From Trebonia kvetii (GTDB lineage Bacteria; Actinomycetota; Actinomycetes; Streptosporangiales; Streptosporangiaceae), in the NCBI RefSeq assembly GCF_007827045.1, contig NZ_RPFW01000002.1, positions 62,001 through 126,000 of the forward strand: a stretch of DNA of 64,000 nt, given 5' to 3'. Shown here piece after piece: positions 7,897 to 15,828 of this stretch. A program made the position numbers and the translations under genes. Under the pieces are notes generated by a model. The model did no database searches. It was not told where the DNA came from and worked only from the letters and a program-made list of their open reading frames with translations. Every line of letters starts with the position of its first letter. Within the stretch, counting starts at the first letter, position 1.

Positions 7897-9216
7897 TCAG
7901 GCCAGCCAGCCCAGGGCCTCCCTGACGGTGAGGTCGGCGTCGGTGCCGAGTACGCGCCAGTCCTCGGCGGCGTCGAGTACCTTCTCCGCGCCGCGGATGG
8001 ACTGGAAGTCGCCGCTGCCGCCGAGTGCGGGCAGGGCGGCCGTGTCGCCGTCGGCGGCGAGGGCCTTGGCGGCGCGCAGCAGCTGGCGGTGCATGCGGAT
8101 GACGGCGACGTCGGTGGAGCCGAGGTGTTCCGCGGTCCTGTCGTAGATCGGCCCCGCCGTCTCAGTGGCCATGGCGTCCTGCGACCGGAAGTCGGCGATG
8201 CCGCTGTAGGACCGGCCCTTCTGCGCGAACCGGTCGATCTGGTAGTCGTTCTCGCGGGTGTAGGTGCGCGGGACAACGCCGTTGGGCGGCAGCATCTCGA
8301 AGGGGTACTTCTCGTAGGTGAAGAAGAGCGGGCCGCCGTAGCCGCGCGGGTTGGCGGGCGGCTGGGTGGTGAAGTTGTAGCGGTAGGTGGTCACGTCGTC
8401 GACCGGGACCACGAAGATCTGCCTGGTAGAGAAGGGGATCTGGGCGATGATGGTGGAACTGGGGAAGATGTAGGCGGTGACCCGGGCATGCCGGAACCCG
8501 TTCGGTGTGGTCCTGATGCCCGCGTACCTGAAGCCGTGCCAGGCGTCGTCCACCTCGATCAGCGAGCGCGGGTCGTGCCGCCAGAACTTCATCGACATGT
8601 ACCCGGAGGGGTAGCCGGGCTTGTCGGTGCCGTCGTCCGGCACGTCGTCGATCGCGTCGAACTGGTGCAGGTTGGAGATGTGCGCGGTGTCCAGGTCGCC
8701 GTCCATCGACTGCACCCAGTTGCAGAAGATCTGCTCCTTGTTTACCGCGATCATCTGCGGTCGCAGGGTTTCTGTACCGAAGTCACGGAACGGGGTCATG
8801 GTTCCCGCCGGCCCCATATAGGTCCACACGATTCCGCCGGACTCGCGGGTGGGGTAATTCTTGATCCGGATCCGGTGCGCGAATGGGTGCAGTTCTGAGC
8901 GCTGGTCGGTGCACTGCCCGGTGACGTCGAACTTCCAGCCGTGGTAGGTGCAGCGCAGCCCGCATTCCTCGTTTCTGCCGTAAAACAGCGAGGCGCCGCG
9001 ATGCGGGCAGCGTTCCTCGATCAACCCGACCTGCCCGTCGGTGTCGCGGAAGGCGACCAGGTCCTCGCACAGCAGCCGTACCCGCACCGGGGGACCGTCC
9101 GGCTCGGCGATCTCCGAGGTCAGGCAGGCGGGGATCCAGTACCGGCGCAGCAGGTTCCCCATCGGCGTCCCGGGACCGACCCGGGTCAGGATCTCGTTGT
9201 CTTCCGCTGACAGCAC
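7897..9216 (-). CDS. Rieske-type aromatic ring-hydroxylating oxygenase
   Basis: The 439-residue product resembles the alpha subunit of phthalate 4,5-dioxygenase-type enzymes. The Rieske [2Fe-2S] ligands are CPHRG (C70, H72) and CTYHGW (C89, H92). The mononuclear iron site is suggested by GDLDTAHISNLH. GTG 9216 is chosen because GGAGG precedes it by six bases and the family characteristically begins LSAEDNEILTRVGPGTPMG. No ferredoxin or reductase gene is adjacent, so electrons must come from a partner elsewhere. The substrate is unknown; phthalate, vanillate and steroid-type substrates are all handled by relatives. Confidence 0.9.
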   Translation of the reverse strand: MLSAEDNEILTRVGPGTPMGNLLRRYWIPACLTSEIAEPDGPPVRVRLLCEDLVAFRDTDGQVGLIEERCPHRGASLFYGRNEECGLRCTYHGWKFDVTGQCTDQRSELHPFAHRIRIKNYPTRESGGIVWTYMGPAGTMTPFRDFGTETLRPQMIAVNKEQIFCNWVQSMDGDLDTAHISNLHQFDAIDDVPDDGTDKPGYPSGYMSMKFWRHDPRSLIEVDDAWHGFRYAGIRTTPNGFRHARVTAYIFPSSTIIAQIPFSTRQIFVVPVDDVTTYRYNFTTQPPANPRGYGGPLFFTYEKYPFEMLPPNGVVPRTYTRENDYQIDRFAQKGRSYSGIADFRSQDAMATETAGPIYDRTAEHLGSTDVAVIRMHRQLLRAAKALAADGDTAALPALGGSGDFQSIRGAEKVLDAAEDWRVLGTDADLTVREALGWLA

Positions 9217-9532
9217 CGCGCACCTCCGCATGGCCCGTTCCGTCATCCGCCCTGACCTCACCGTTTCGCGTGACGGCGGGACCGTCAATCACGGTGGACG
9301 TCAAGTTGAATGCGCACCTGTTTGGCGGCAGGCCCTAACTGCCGCGACCGACATCGAAGTGTTATGGGCGAAACGCCGGGATTGTTCCCACAATGGCCCG
9401 GTGGCATGTGACGTTATGTCACCATGATCCGGTAAAAGACAGCTTGGGGGGTTTTGCCGGGGCGAGGGAGACGCGCGCGTCTGCCGCCGGGCGAAGCACA
9501 TCACGGCTGGTAGCGACTCAAGGGAGCCCTCC
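9217..9532. other. Divergent intergenic region
   Basis: This 316-base gap separates the Rieske oxygenase from the MHYT gene. It should hold both promoters. I looked for a riboswitch in front of the MHYT gene (9430-9520) and could not match a known consensus. Nothing else is seen. Confidence 0.35.
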
Positions 9533-10366
9533 GTGGTTACCGTGCACAATTTCACCTATGGCGTGTTCAACCCGGCGCTCGGGTACCTCATGTCCTGTCT
9601 TGGCGCGTTCCTCGGGCTGCGCTGCGTGACCAGGGCGCGAGTCCACGAGGGCCGCGCCAAGGCGCTCTGGCTGAGCCTGGCCGCGGTGTCAATCGGCGCC
9701 TGCGGGATCTGGGTCATGCACTTCATCGCGATGCTCGGGTTCACCATCCCGGGCCAGAGCATCACCTACAACGTGCCGGTCACGATCGTCTCGATGCTGA
9801 TCGCGATCGCCGTCGTTGGCGCGGGCCTGTTCATCGTGGGCTACGGCGACGGCAGCCTGGCGCGGCTGGCCCTCGGCGGCCTCGTCGTCGGGATTGGCGT
9901 CGCCTCGATGCACTACCTGGGCATGGCGGCGATGATCATGCCGGACACGATGTCCTACAACCCGGTCCTGCTCGCGCTGTCGGTCGTGATCGCGGTCGTG
10001 GCAGGGACGGTGGCGCTATGGATCGGCACCTGGGTGCGCGGCATCGGCGCCACCGTCGGGGCGTCGCTCGTCATGGGCGTCGCGGTCAGCGGCATGCACT
10101 ACACGGGCATGGCCGCGATGCGTGTCCACCACGGTGCGATGGCGGCCATGCACGGTGGCGGTGCCTCGCCGGTGGCCTTCCTGTTCCCGCTGCTGCTCGG
10201 GATCAGCGTGCTGACGCTCATCATGACGCTGACCATCACCATGTCGCCGAGCGAGGAGGAGGTCCGCGAGGACATCGCCATGCGGGAGCGGATGGAACTA
10301 CTCCAGCAGCGCGCGGCCAGCGGGGAGCCGCGTCTCCGGCAGCGGAGCGGCGGCATTCACTGGTAG
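9533..10366 (+). CDS. MHYT-domain integral membrane sensor
   Basis: This 277-residue membrane protein has about seven hydrophobic helices and the three MHYT motifs expected of the domain: WVMHFIAML, SMHYLGM and GMHYTGM, each near the outer end of a helix. These His and Met residues are thought to bind copper, so the domain is proposed to sense O2, CO or NO. The protein has only a short cytoplasmic C-terminal helix (SEEEVREDIAMRERMELLQQ) and no GGDEF, EAL or kinase output domain, so any partner is unknown. GTG 9533 follows AGGGAG. It ends one base before the convergent gadB stop. Confidence 0.88.
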   Translation: MVTVHNFTYGVFNPALGYLMSCLGAFLGLRCVTRARVHEGRAKALWLSLAAVSIGACGIWVMHFIAMLGFTIPGQSITYNVPVTIVSMLIAIAVVGAGLFIVGYGDGSLARLALGGLVVGIGVASMHYLGMAAMIMPDTMSYNPVLLALSVVIAVVAGTVALWIGTWVRGIGATVGASLVMGVAVSGMHYTGMAAMRVHHGAMAAMHGGGASPVAFLFPLLLGISVLTLIMTLTITMSPSEEEVREDIAMRERMELLQQRAASGEPRLRQRSGGIHW

Positions 10367-10367
10367 C

Positions 10368-11771
10368 TCAGTGCGCGAAGGACGCGCGCTTCTTCTGCAG
10401 TTCCGGCGGCATCTGGGTCTGCGGATGGTGCTCGAGGACCTGCAGCTGCAGCCTGAGGTCATCGAGGAGCAGGTTCGCCAGGTCCATGGAGAAGCCGTTG
10501 CGGATGACGATCCGCATGACAGCCATGTCGGTCAGGTTCTCGGGGAACGTGTAGGCGGGTACCTGCCAGCCGCGCATCCGCAGCCGCTCAGAGATGTCGA
10601 AAACGGAGTAGCCGGTCACGTCGTCGCGCAGCCTGAACGCGAAGACGGGCAGGTCGGAGCCGTCGGACAGCAGCTCGAACGGGCCGAGCTTGGCGATCTC
10701 GCCGGACATGTGAAGCGCGATGTCCTGGCTGGTCTGCTGGACGCGCCGGTACCCGTCGTGGCCGAGGCGCAGGAAGTTGTAGTACTGCGCTGCGACCTGC
10801 GCGCCGGGCCTGGAGAAGTTCAGCGCGAACGTCGGCATTTCACCGCCGAGGTAGTTGACCTTGAAGATCAGGTCCTCGGGCAGGTGATCCTCGTCGCGCC
10901 AGATGATCCAGCCGACGCCCGGGTAGACCAGGCCGTACTTGTGGCCTGAGGCGTTGATTGACGCGACGCGCGGCACCCGGAAGTCCCATTCGGTCTCCGG
11001 CTGGAGGAACGGCGCGACGAATCCGCCGGACGCGCCGTCGACGTGGATCGGCACGTCCGGGCCGCCCGGCGTGGCGGCGAGCGCGTCGAGAGCCGCGTTG
11101 ACGTCCGCGACCGGCTCGTAGGAGCCGTCCATGGTCGACCCCATGATGACGACGACGCCGATGGTGTTCTCGTCGCACTGCGCCGAGGCCTCGGCCGCGC
11201 CCAGGTGGTAGCGGCCGGGTACGAGCGGCACGTACTTCGGTTCGACGTCCCAGTAGCGGCAGAACTTCTCCCAGCAGACCTGGACGTTGGTGCCCATGAC
11301 GAGGTTCGGCCGGGCGGTGTCCTTGCCCGCGGCGCGCCTGCGCGCCCGCCAGCGCCACAGCAGGGCCATGCCGCCGAGCATGCACGCCTCGCTCGACCCG
11401 GTGGTGGAGCAGCCGACCGCTTCGGAGTGCGGCGCGTGCCACAGGTTGCCGATGATGTTCACGCACCGGTGCTCGAGTTCGGCGGTCTGCGGGTACTCGT
11501 CCTTGTCGATCATGTTCTTGGACGAGCATTCGGCCATCAGCTGCTCGGCTTCCGGCTCCATCCAGGTGGTGACGAACGTCGCCAGGTTGAGCCTGGCGTT
11601 GCCGTCGAGTATGAGCTCGTCCCTGACGACCTGCAGCGCGGTGCGCGGCAGCACGCCGCTGTCCGGCAGCCGGTACCGCGGGATCACGCAGCTCTTCTCC
11701 CGGGAGTAGACCGGGTTGATCTCCAGTTCGACGCCCGACTCGTCCTCGGGCACTCGGCTGTGCAGCGCCAT
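10368..11771 (-). CDS. gadB: Glutamate decarboxylase
   Basis: This 467-residue PLP enzyme matches bacterial glutamate decarboxylases in length and sequence. Landmarks are CSTTGSSEACMLGG (cofactor phosphate region), HVDGASGGFVAPF (Asp that pairs with the PLP ring) and INASGHKYG with the PLP lysine at K278. It converts glutamate to GABA and CO2, consuming a proton. No gadC antiporter is in the window, so it may feed a GABA shunt rather than acid export. ATG 11771 matches the family start. Confidence 0.95.
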   Translation of the reverse strand: MALHSRVPEDESGVELEINPVYSREKSCVIPRYRLPDSGVLPRTALQVVRDELILDGNARLNLATFVTTWMEPEAEQLMAECSSKNMIDKDEYPQTAELEHRCVNIIGNLWHAPHSEAVGCSTTGSSEACMLGGMALLWRWRARRRAAGKDTARPNLVMGTNVQVCWEKFCRYWDVEPKYVPLVPGRYHLGAAEASAQCDENTIGVVVIMGSTMDGSYEPVADVNAALDALAATPGGPDVPIHVDGASGGFVAPFLQPETEWDFRVPRVASINASGHKYGLVYPGVGWIIWRDEDHLPEDLIFKVNYLGGEMPTFALNFSRPGAQVAAQYYNFLRLGHDGYRRVQQTSQDIALHMSGEIAKLGPFELLSDGSDLPVFAFRLRDDVTGYSVFDISERLRMRGWQVPAYTFPENLTDMAVMRIVIRNGFSMDLANLLLDDLRLQLQVLEHHPQTQMPPELQKKRASFAH

Positions 11772-11826
11772 GCGAGCCAGCCTAGTAGTGACCTGATCAC
11801 CATGCGCTCACCGGGGCGGCGACCGA

Positions 11827-12360
11827 CTACTTCAGCAGCTTCTGCACCGAGCGGAAGGCGGGGTGGCTGGCATCGCGAAGCCATTCGAACAGCACCATCT
11901 CGGTGCTGACGACCTCCGCGCCATGCTGCCTGGCACGCTCGACCGCGAGGGCCTTGTCGGCAGGGTCGCGGGACCCGGTGGCGTCCGCGGCCAGGATCAC
12001 CCGCAGCCGCGAGCCGAGCAGGCCGAGGACGGTCTGCATGACGCACACGTGCGCCTCGCAGCCGGCGATGATGATCTCCCGCGTCCCGGCCGGGATCAGT
12101 CCGTCGAAGCCCGGGGCTGTAGATGCGGAGAAAGCGGTCTTTTCCAGCGTCGCGCTCGGGTAGGCGGCCAGTGCGGAAACGGTGCGACCGAGACCCTTCG
12201 GGTACTGCTCGGTGGCGAGAACCGGCACGTCGAGCAGCGCCGCCGCCTCCGCGAGCCGCGCCGACCTGGCGACCATGACGTCGCCGTCGTGGATGGCGGG
12301 CACCAGGCGTTCCTGCAGGTCGATGAGGAGCACGGCGGCGCCCTTGGCAGTCAGTAGCAC
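11827..12360 (-). CDS. Isochorismatase-like cysteine hydrolase
   Basis: This 177-residue protein belongs to the isochorismatase-like hydrolases. The catalytic triad is visible: D14 in LLIDLQERL, K74 in LEKTAFSA and C106 in GCEAHVCVMQT. Having a catalytic Cys groups it with nicotinamidase or ureidohydrolase-like members rather than true isochorismatases. It is close to the YcaC branch, whose substrates are mostly unknown. The start is GTG 12360. It is cotranscribable with the CmcJ-like gene upstream at 12430-13263. Confidence 0.85.
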   Translation of the reverse strand: MLLTAKGAAVLLIDLQERLVPAIHDGDVMVARSARLAEAAALLDVPVLATEQYPKGLGRTVSALAAYPSATLEKTAFSASTAPGFDGLIPAGTREIIIAGCEAHVCVMQTVLGLLGSRLRVILAADATGSRDPADKALAVERARQHGAEVVSTEMVLFEWLRDASHPAFRSVQKLLK

Positions 12361-12429
12361 GTTCCCACGGTAGCGGCCGCCGACCGGATTGTCGCGAATG
12401 GGGTCGCCCGCGCGGAAGAGCGCCGCGGG

Positions 12430-13263
12430 TTAGCGGAAGTAGGCGACGGTGCGCAGTTCGACGGACTCCCGCGGGCTGGCGCCGGCCGCGGCGGTGTCGC
12501 GGAACGAGGTGTGCGGCGCGCGCCAGGCGACCGTGTGGTCCGTGTCATGCAGCTTGATGAGCAGCGCCTCGCCCTGGTGCATGCCGGGGAAGTACCACCA
12601 GCGGTGCGCGGGGTTGGCGTGGAACAGGCTGGCCGCCGACTCGGCCGCCTCGTCGGGTGCGTCAGGCTCGCCGGGGTCCGGCAGGGCCGGGACGCGGAAC
12701 AGCAGGTTCGGCGTGCCGTCCTCGGCGTCGTCGGTGGACCGGTAGTCGCACAGCGCGAGCGGCCAGTCCTGTGGCGGCGGGGAGAACGCGCGCCACAGGC
12801 TGGTCCACGCCGCCCGCCGGTAGGTGCCGGGCGCGGGCAGCGGTCCGCGGGCGTGGACCCCGGCGTAGCGGTGCGCGATCTCGGTGCTGTGCAGGTCGAC
12901 GTGCACGTCGGGGGCGGGTGGCAGTGCGCCGCCGCGGTCGGCGGTGGTGCGGCGCATTATCCAGCCGAGCGAGACGACGTGATCGGCCCCGGTCAGGGCG
13001 CGGACCAGGGTGAGCGACTCGCCGGTGTAGCCGCCGTCGAGCACGGCGGGGTTGTCGAGGACGCGCACCGCGGTGCGGTGGTTCACGAGCGTGAAGCCGG
13101 CCGCGTCCAGGGTGAGGTCGTCGCGGTGCGCCCGCCCGTCGGCGATGAACACCCGGTGCGGCTCGTACCTGGCGGTGGCGCGCTGGTCACCAGGGGCGAC
13201 ATAGAGCCGGTTGCGCACCGAGCCTGGCGCGAGGTAGTTCACCGTTCCCCAGACACCGTCCAT
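12430..13263 (-). CDS. CmcJ/NvfI-like oxygenase
   Basis: This 277-residue protein resembles the CmcJ/NvfI family, which includes the cephamycin 7-alpha-methoxylation partner CmcJ and related fungal oxidoreductases. Conserved-looking blocks are VFIADGR, FTLVNHRTAV, HRWWYFPGMHQGEALLIK, HTSFRDTA and ESVELRTVAYF near the end; the His and Asp residues of the last blocks fit a non-haem iron oxygenase site, but this is inference. ATG 13263 is where similarity begins; the frame is open further upstream but overlaps the divergent reductase. There is no beta-lactam gene nearby, so a role in secondary metabolism is not shown. Confidence 0.65.
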   Translation of the reverse strand: MDGVWGTVNYLAPGSVRNRLYVAPGDQRATARYEPHRVFIADGRAHRDDLTLDAAGFTLVNHRTAVRVLDNPAVLDGGYTGESLTLVRALTGADHVVSLGWIMRRTTADRGGALPPAPDVHVDLHSTEIAHRYAGVHARGPLPAPGTYRRAAWTSLWRAFSPPPQDWPLALCDYRSTDDAEDGTPNLLFRVPALPDPGEPDAPDEAAESAASLFHANPAHRWWYFPGMHQGEALLIKLHDTDHTVAWRAPHTSFRDTAAAGASPRESVELRTVAYFR

Positions 13264-13444
13264 CACCTCACTATCCGCCGCGTGCCGCCGGGGCACGAGG
13301 GGCCGGGGCACAAGACGGGCCGGGTGATGGGCGGCGACTGGGGTCGCCGCGTTCCCGGCACTGGCAGGCCCTCCCGCGGGCGGCCGGCTTGCGGTTGGAT
13401 GCCTGGGGGAAGGAAAGGCGGACGATGCGAACAGGAGTAGCGAC

Positions 13445-14428
13445 ATGCAGTACGTGACCGTCGGCGGGACCGGGGTGTCGGTGTCGCCGTTGTGCTTCGG
13501 CACGATGTCGTTCGGCTCGGATGCGGACGAGGCGACCTCGGCGGAGATGTTCGCCCGCTGCCGCGACGCGGGCATCAACTTCTTCGACACCGCCAACGCG
13601 TACGGCGCGGGCGCGTCGGAGACGATCCTCGGCAAGCTGATCGCCGGCAGCCGCGACGACATCGTCATCACGACCAAGGTGTTCTTCCCGACCGGCGCCG
13701 ACGTCAACGCGGGCGGCCTGTCGCGGCGGCACATCAGCAGGGCCGTCGAGGGGTCGCTGCGGCGGCTCGGCACCGAGTGGATCGAATTCTACTTCGTGCA
13801 CAGCTTCGACCAGCGGACACCGATCGAGGAGACCCTGCGCGCCCTCGACGACCTGCGGCACCAGGGCAAGATCCTGTACCCGGCGGTGTCGAACTGGGCC
13901 GCCTGGCAGATCGCGACGGCCCTCGGCATCTCCGCGCGCGAGCACCTGGCCAGGTTCGAGCTGATCCAGCCGATGTACAACCTGGTCCGCCGCCAGGCCG
14001 AGGTGGAGATCCTGCCGCTCGCGCAGGCGGCCAATCTCGGCGTCATCAGCTACAGCCCGCTGGGCGGCGGCCTGCTGACCGGCAAGTACGGCGCGACCAG
14101 GCGCCCGGAGGCCGGGCGGCTCGTGGAGAGCCAGCTGTACATCAACCGCTACTCCTACGACAGCGACTTCGCCACCGCGGAGGCGTTCACCGAGTTCGCG
14201 GCCGCCGCCGGGGTCGCACCCGCCACGCTCGCCGTGGCATGGGCGATGTCCCACCCGGGCATCACCGCGCCGATCATCGGCGCGCGGAACCTGACCCAGC
14301 TCGCGGGGTCCCTGGCGGCCCTTGACCTGGAGATGACACCGGACATGCGCGCGGAGATCTCCGCGCTGTCGGCCACCCCGCCGCCGGCCACCGACCGCAC
14401 AGAGACGCTAAACCCGAACTGGAAGTAG
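13445..14428 (+). CDS. Aldo/keto reductase
   Basis: This 327-residue protein is a complete NADPH-dependent aldo/keto reductase of the YajO/AKR type. It shows the family order GINFFDTANAYG (catalytic Asp and Tyr), ITTKVFFPTG (catalytic Lys), IEFYFVHSFD (catalytic His), VSNWAAWQ, PMYNLVRRQAE and APIIGARN. It reduces an aldehyde or ketone of unknown identity in the cytosol. Unlike the gene at 672-1444 it has no frame disruption. Four 25-bp repeats begin 13 bases after its stop. Confidence 0.92.
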   Translation: MQYVTVGGTGVSVSPLCFGTMSFGSDADEATSAEMFARCRDAGINFFDTANAYGAGASETILGKLIAGSRDDIVITTKVFFPTGADVNAGGLSRRHISRAVEGSLRRLGTEWIEFYFVHSFDQRTPIEETLRALDDLRHQGKILYPAVSNWAAWQIATALGISAREHLARFELIQPMYNLVRRQAEVEILPLAQAANLGVISYSPLGGGLLTGKYGATRRPEAGRLVESQLYINRYSYDSDFATAEAFTEFAAAAGVAPATLAVAWAMSHPGITAPIIGARNLTQLAGSLAALDLEMTPDMRAEISALSATPPPATDRTETLNPNWK

Positions 14429-14440
14429 GCAGCGACCGAA

Positions 14441-14540
14441 CTTAACGCAGCCAAGGCAAACGAGGCTTATCGCAGGCACGGCAAACGAGGCTTATCGCAG
14501 GCAAGGCAAACGAGGCTTATCGCAGGCACGGCAAACGAGG
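14441..14540 (+). repeat. Four 25-bp tandem repeats
   Basis: Four head-to-tail copies of a 25-base unit (core CTTATCGCAGGCA, then AGGCAAACGAGG) start at 14441, 14466, 14491 and 14516. Copies differ by one to three bases. The last copy runs into GAGG and supplies the ribosome-binding site of the DUF2255 gene, so copy-number change would alter the spacing to the upstream gene without touching that site. Confidence 0.95.
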
Positions 14541-14550
14541 GAGGACACCG

Positions 14551-14926
14551 ATGACCGCGTGGACCAGTGACGAGCTCGACGCCATCGCCGCCGCCGACGA
14601 GCTGCGGATCGCACCGCACAAGCCGGACGGCACGCTGCGCGGCGCGGTGCCGATCTGGGTCGTCAGGCACGGTGACGACCTGTACGTCCGCTCCTTCAAG
14701 GGTGGCGGCGGGGTGGCACCGGGGCACCCAGGCGACGCACACCGGGCACATCGAGTCGGGCGGCGTGGCCAGGGACGTCACGTTCGCCGATGAGACGGAC
14801 CCCGGTCTCGGCGACGCGCTCGACGCCGCCTACCGCGCCAAGTACCGCAATTACAGCGCGAGCATTGTCAACCCGATGCTGACCCAGCAGGCCCGCGGCG
14901 CGACCCTGCGGCTGGTACCCCGCTAG
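14551..14926 (+). pseudogene. DUF2255 protein, frameshifted
   Basis: The N-terminal half (MTAWTSDELDAIAAADELRI through DDLYVRSFKG) is in one frame and the C-terminal half (WHRGTQATHTGHIESGG, VARDVTFADE, LTQQARGATLRLVP) in another. Joined, they make a normal DUF2255 protein of about 125 residues. The shift lies in the G-rich run at about 14704-14716, consistent with one extra or two missing bases. It is probably an inactivated gene or a sequencing error in a G run; the repeat array in front suggests local instability. The family has no known function. Confidence 0.8.
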
Positions 14927-14930
14927 CCGA

Positions 14931-14958
14931 GACTCGTGCGGGGTGCGGCGCCCGAGTC
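14931..14958 (+). terminator. Probable hairpin terminator
   Basis: GACTCG and CGAGTC form arms around a GC-rich loop a few bases after the DUF2255 stop. There is no T run. It fits an actinobacterial terminator but the stem is short. Confidence 0.4.
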
Positions 14959-15063
14959 GCGGATCGCGCCACGCCGGCCGGACGGTGACGCCGCGCAACC
15001 GCTGCCGATGGCTTCCCGCTATTCTTGCGCAGCATTCGCAGTTGCGAGAGGGGGGTGTGCGCG

Positions 15064-15828
15064 GTGCCTCGGATGAGCCGCTATGACCGGTTCCACGAGC
15101 TTCTGGGTGAGGCCAAAGCCCGCGGTGACGCCGACGGAGCGCTTGTCGCCCTGCTCGGCGAGGGTGCGTTCAACACGTGGGCCAGGACGCTCGTGGTCGC
15201 AGCACTGGGAGACACGAGGGGCCCGGCGGGTTCTGCGGCGATCCGCGGCGAGTTCGCCGCCGCCGCGGACCAGCGCGCGACAGCCAAGTCGCACAGTCGC
15301 TCCGATTACCGCGACCTGATGTGCGCCTGCGTGTGGGCCCTGGGCAAACGGGACGGTCCCGGGAGCACCGACATCCTGGTCGAGGCCGCCGCCCACGCCA
15401 GTGCCAAGGTCCGTGACTACGGCCTCGTCACCCTGGCCGCCGTCGGCGATGACCGTGCGTGGGACGACATGCTCGCTGACCTGCGGGAACGGCTGGCGAG
15501 AAGGATCACAAGCGCGTCGCGGCAGGGTGAAGCCCTGGTGGTCATCGCCTACCTCGCCCGGCACTGCGGGCGCGATGCCGACCGGAAGACCCGGCTGGCG
15601 GGCCTGCTCCGCGAACGCTGGACGCGCGTGCCTGACGCCAAGATGCTCGCGGTACGATACCCCGGCGTGATCCCCGGCGGCCCGCCGCCGTCCGACGTCG
15701 ACTTCGGCGCCTACGTCCCGCGTGCGCCGTGGGCTCGGCCGACGGCACAAGAACTCCAGGAACTCCAGTCCCGGCGTTGGGAACGCGAGTCCAGCTACGA
15801 CGCCTACACAGTCACCTACGACAACTGA
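15064..15828 (+). CDS. HEAT-like helical protein, unknown function
   Basis: This 254-residue soluble protein is rich in Ala, Arg and Asp and looks like a short alpha-helical repeat protein: DLMCACVWALGKRDGPGSTD and KVRDYGLVTLAAVGDDRAWD resemble HEAT-type helix pairs. I do not recognise a specific family. GTG 15064 is preferred because a run of G follows GAGAG about ten bases upstream; ATG 15073 is the alternative. Its last 13 bases overlap the end of the convergent DHA2 transporter, so both genes share their 3' ends. Confidence 0.6.
   Translation: MPRMSRYDRFHELLGEAKARGDADGALVALLGEGAFNTWARTLVVAALGDTRGPAGSAAIRGEFAAAADQRATAKSHSRSDYRDLMCACVWALGKRDGPGSTDILVEAAAHASAKVRDYGLVTLAAVGDDRAWDDMLADLRERLARRITSASRQGEALVVIAYLARHCGRDADRKTRLAGLLRERWTRVPDAKMLAVRYPGVIPGGPPPSDVDFGAYVPRAPWARPTAQELQELQSRRWERESSYDAYTVTYDN

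Noticed and set aside
9430..9532. Possible cyclic-dinucleotide riboswitch before the MHYT gene
   Set aside because: Only a loose resemblance in G-rich runs; the conserved core of known classes could not be placed.
11827..13263. Small beta-lactam or terpenoid cluster suggested by the CmcJ-like protein
   Set aside because: No NRPS, terpene or other pathway genes adjoin; the neighbours are a stand-alone hydrolase and a reductase.
14441..14540. Possible CRISPR-like array
   Set aside because: The 25-base units abut with no spacers and no cas gene is near, so this is a simple tandem repeat.
15816..15828. Overlap of two convergent genes considered as an annotation error
   Set aside because: Both frames end naturally and both proteins look complete, so a 13-base 3' overlap is acceptable.
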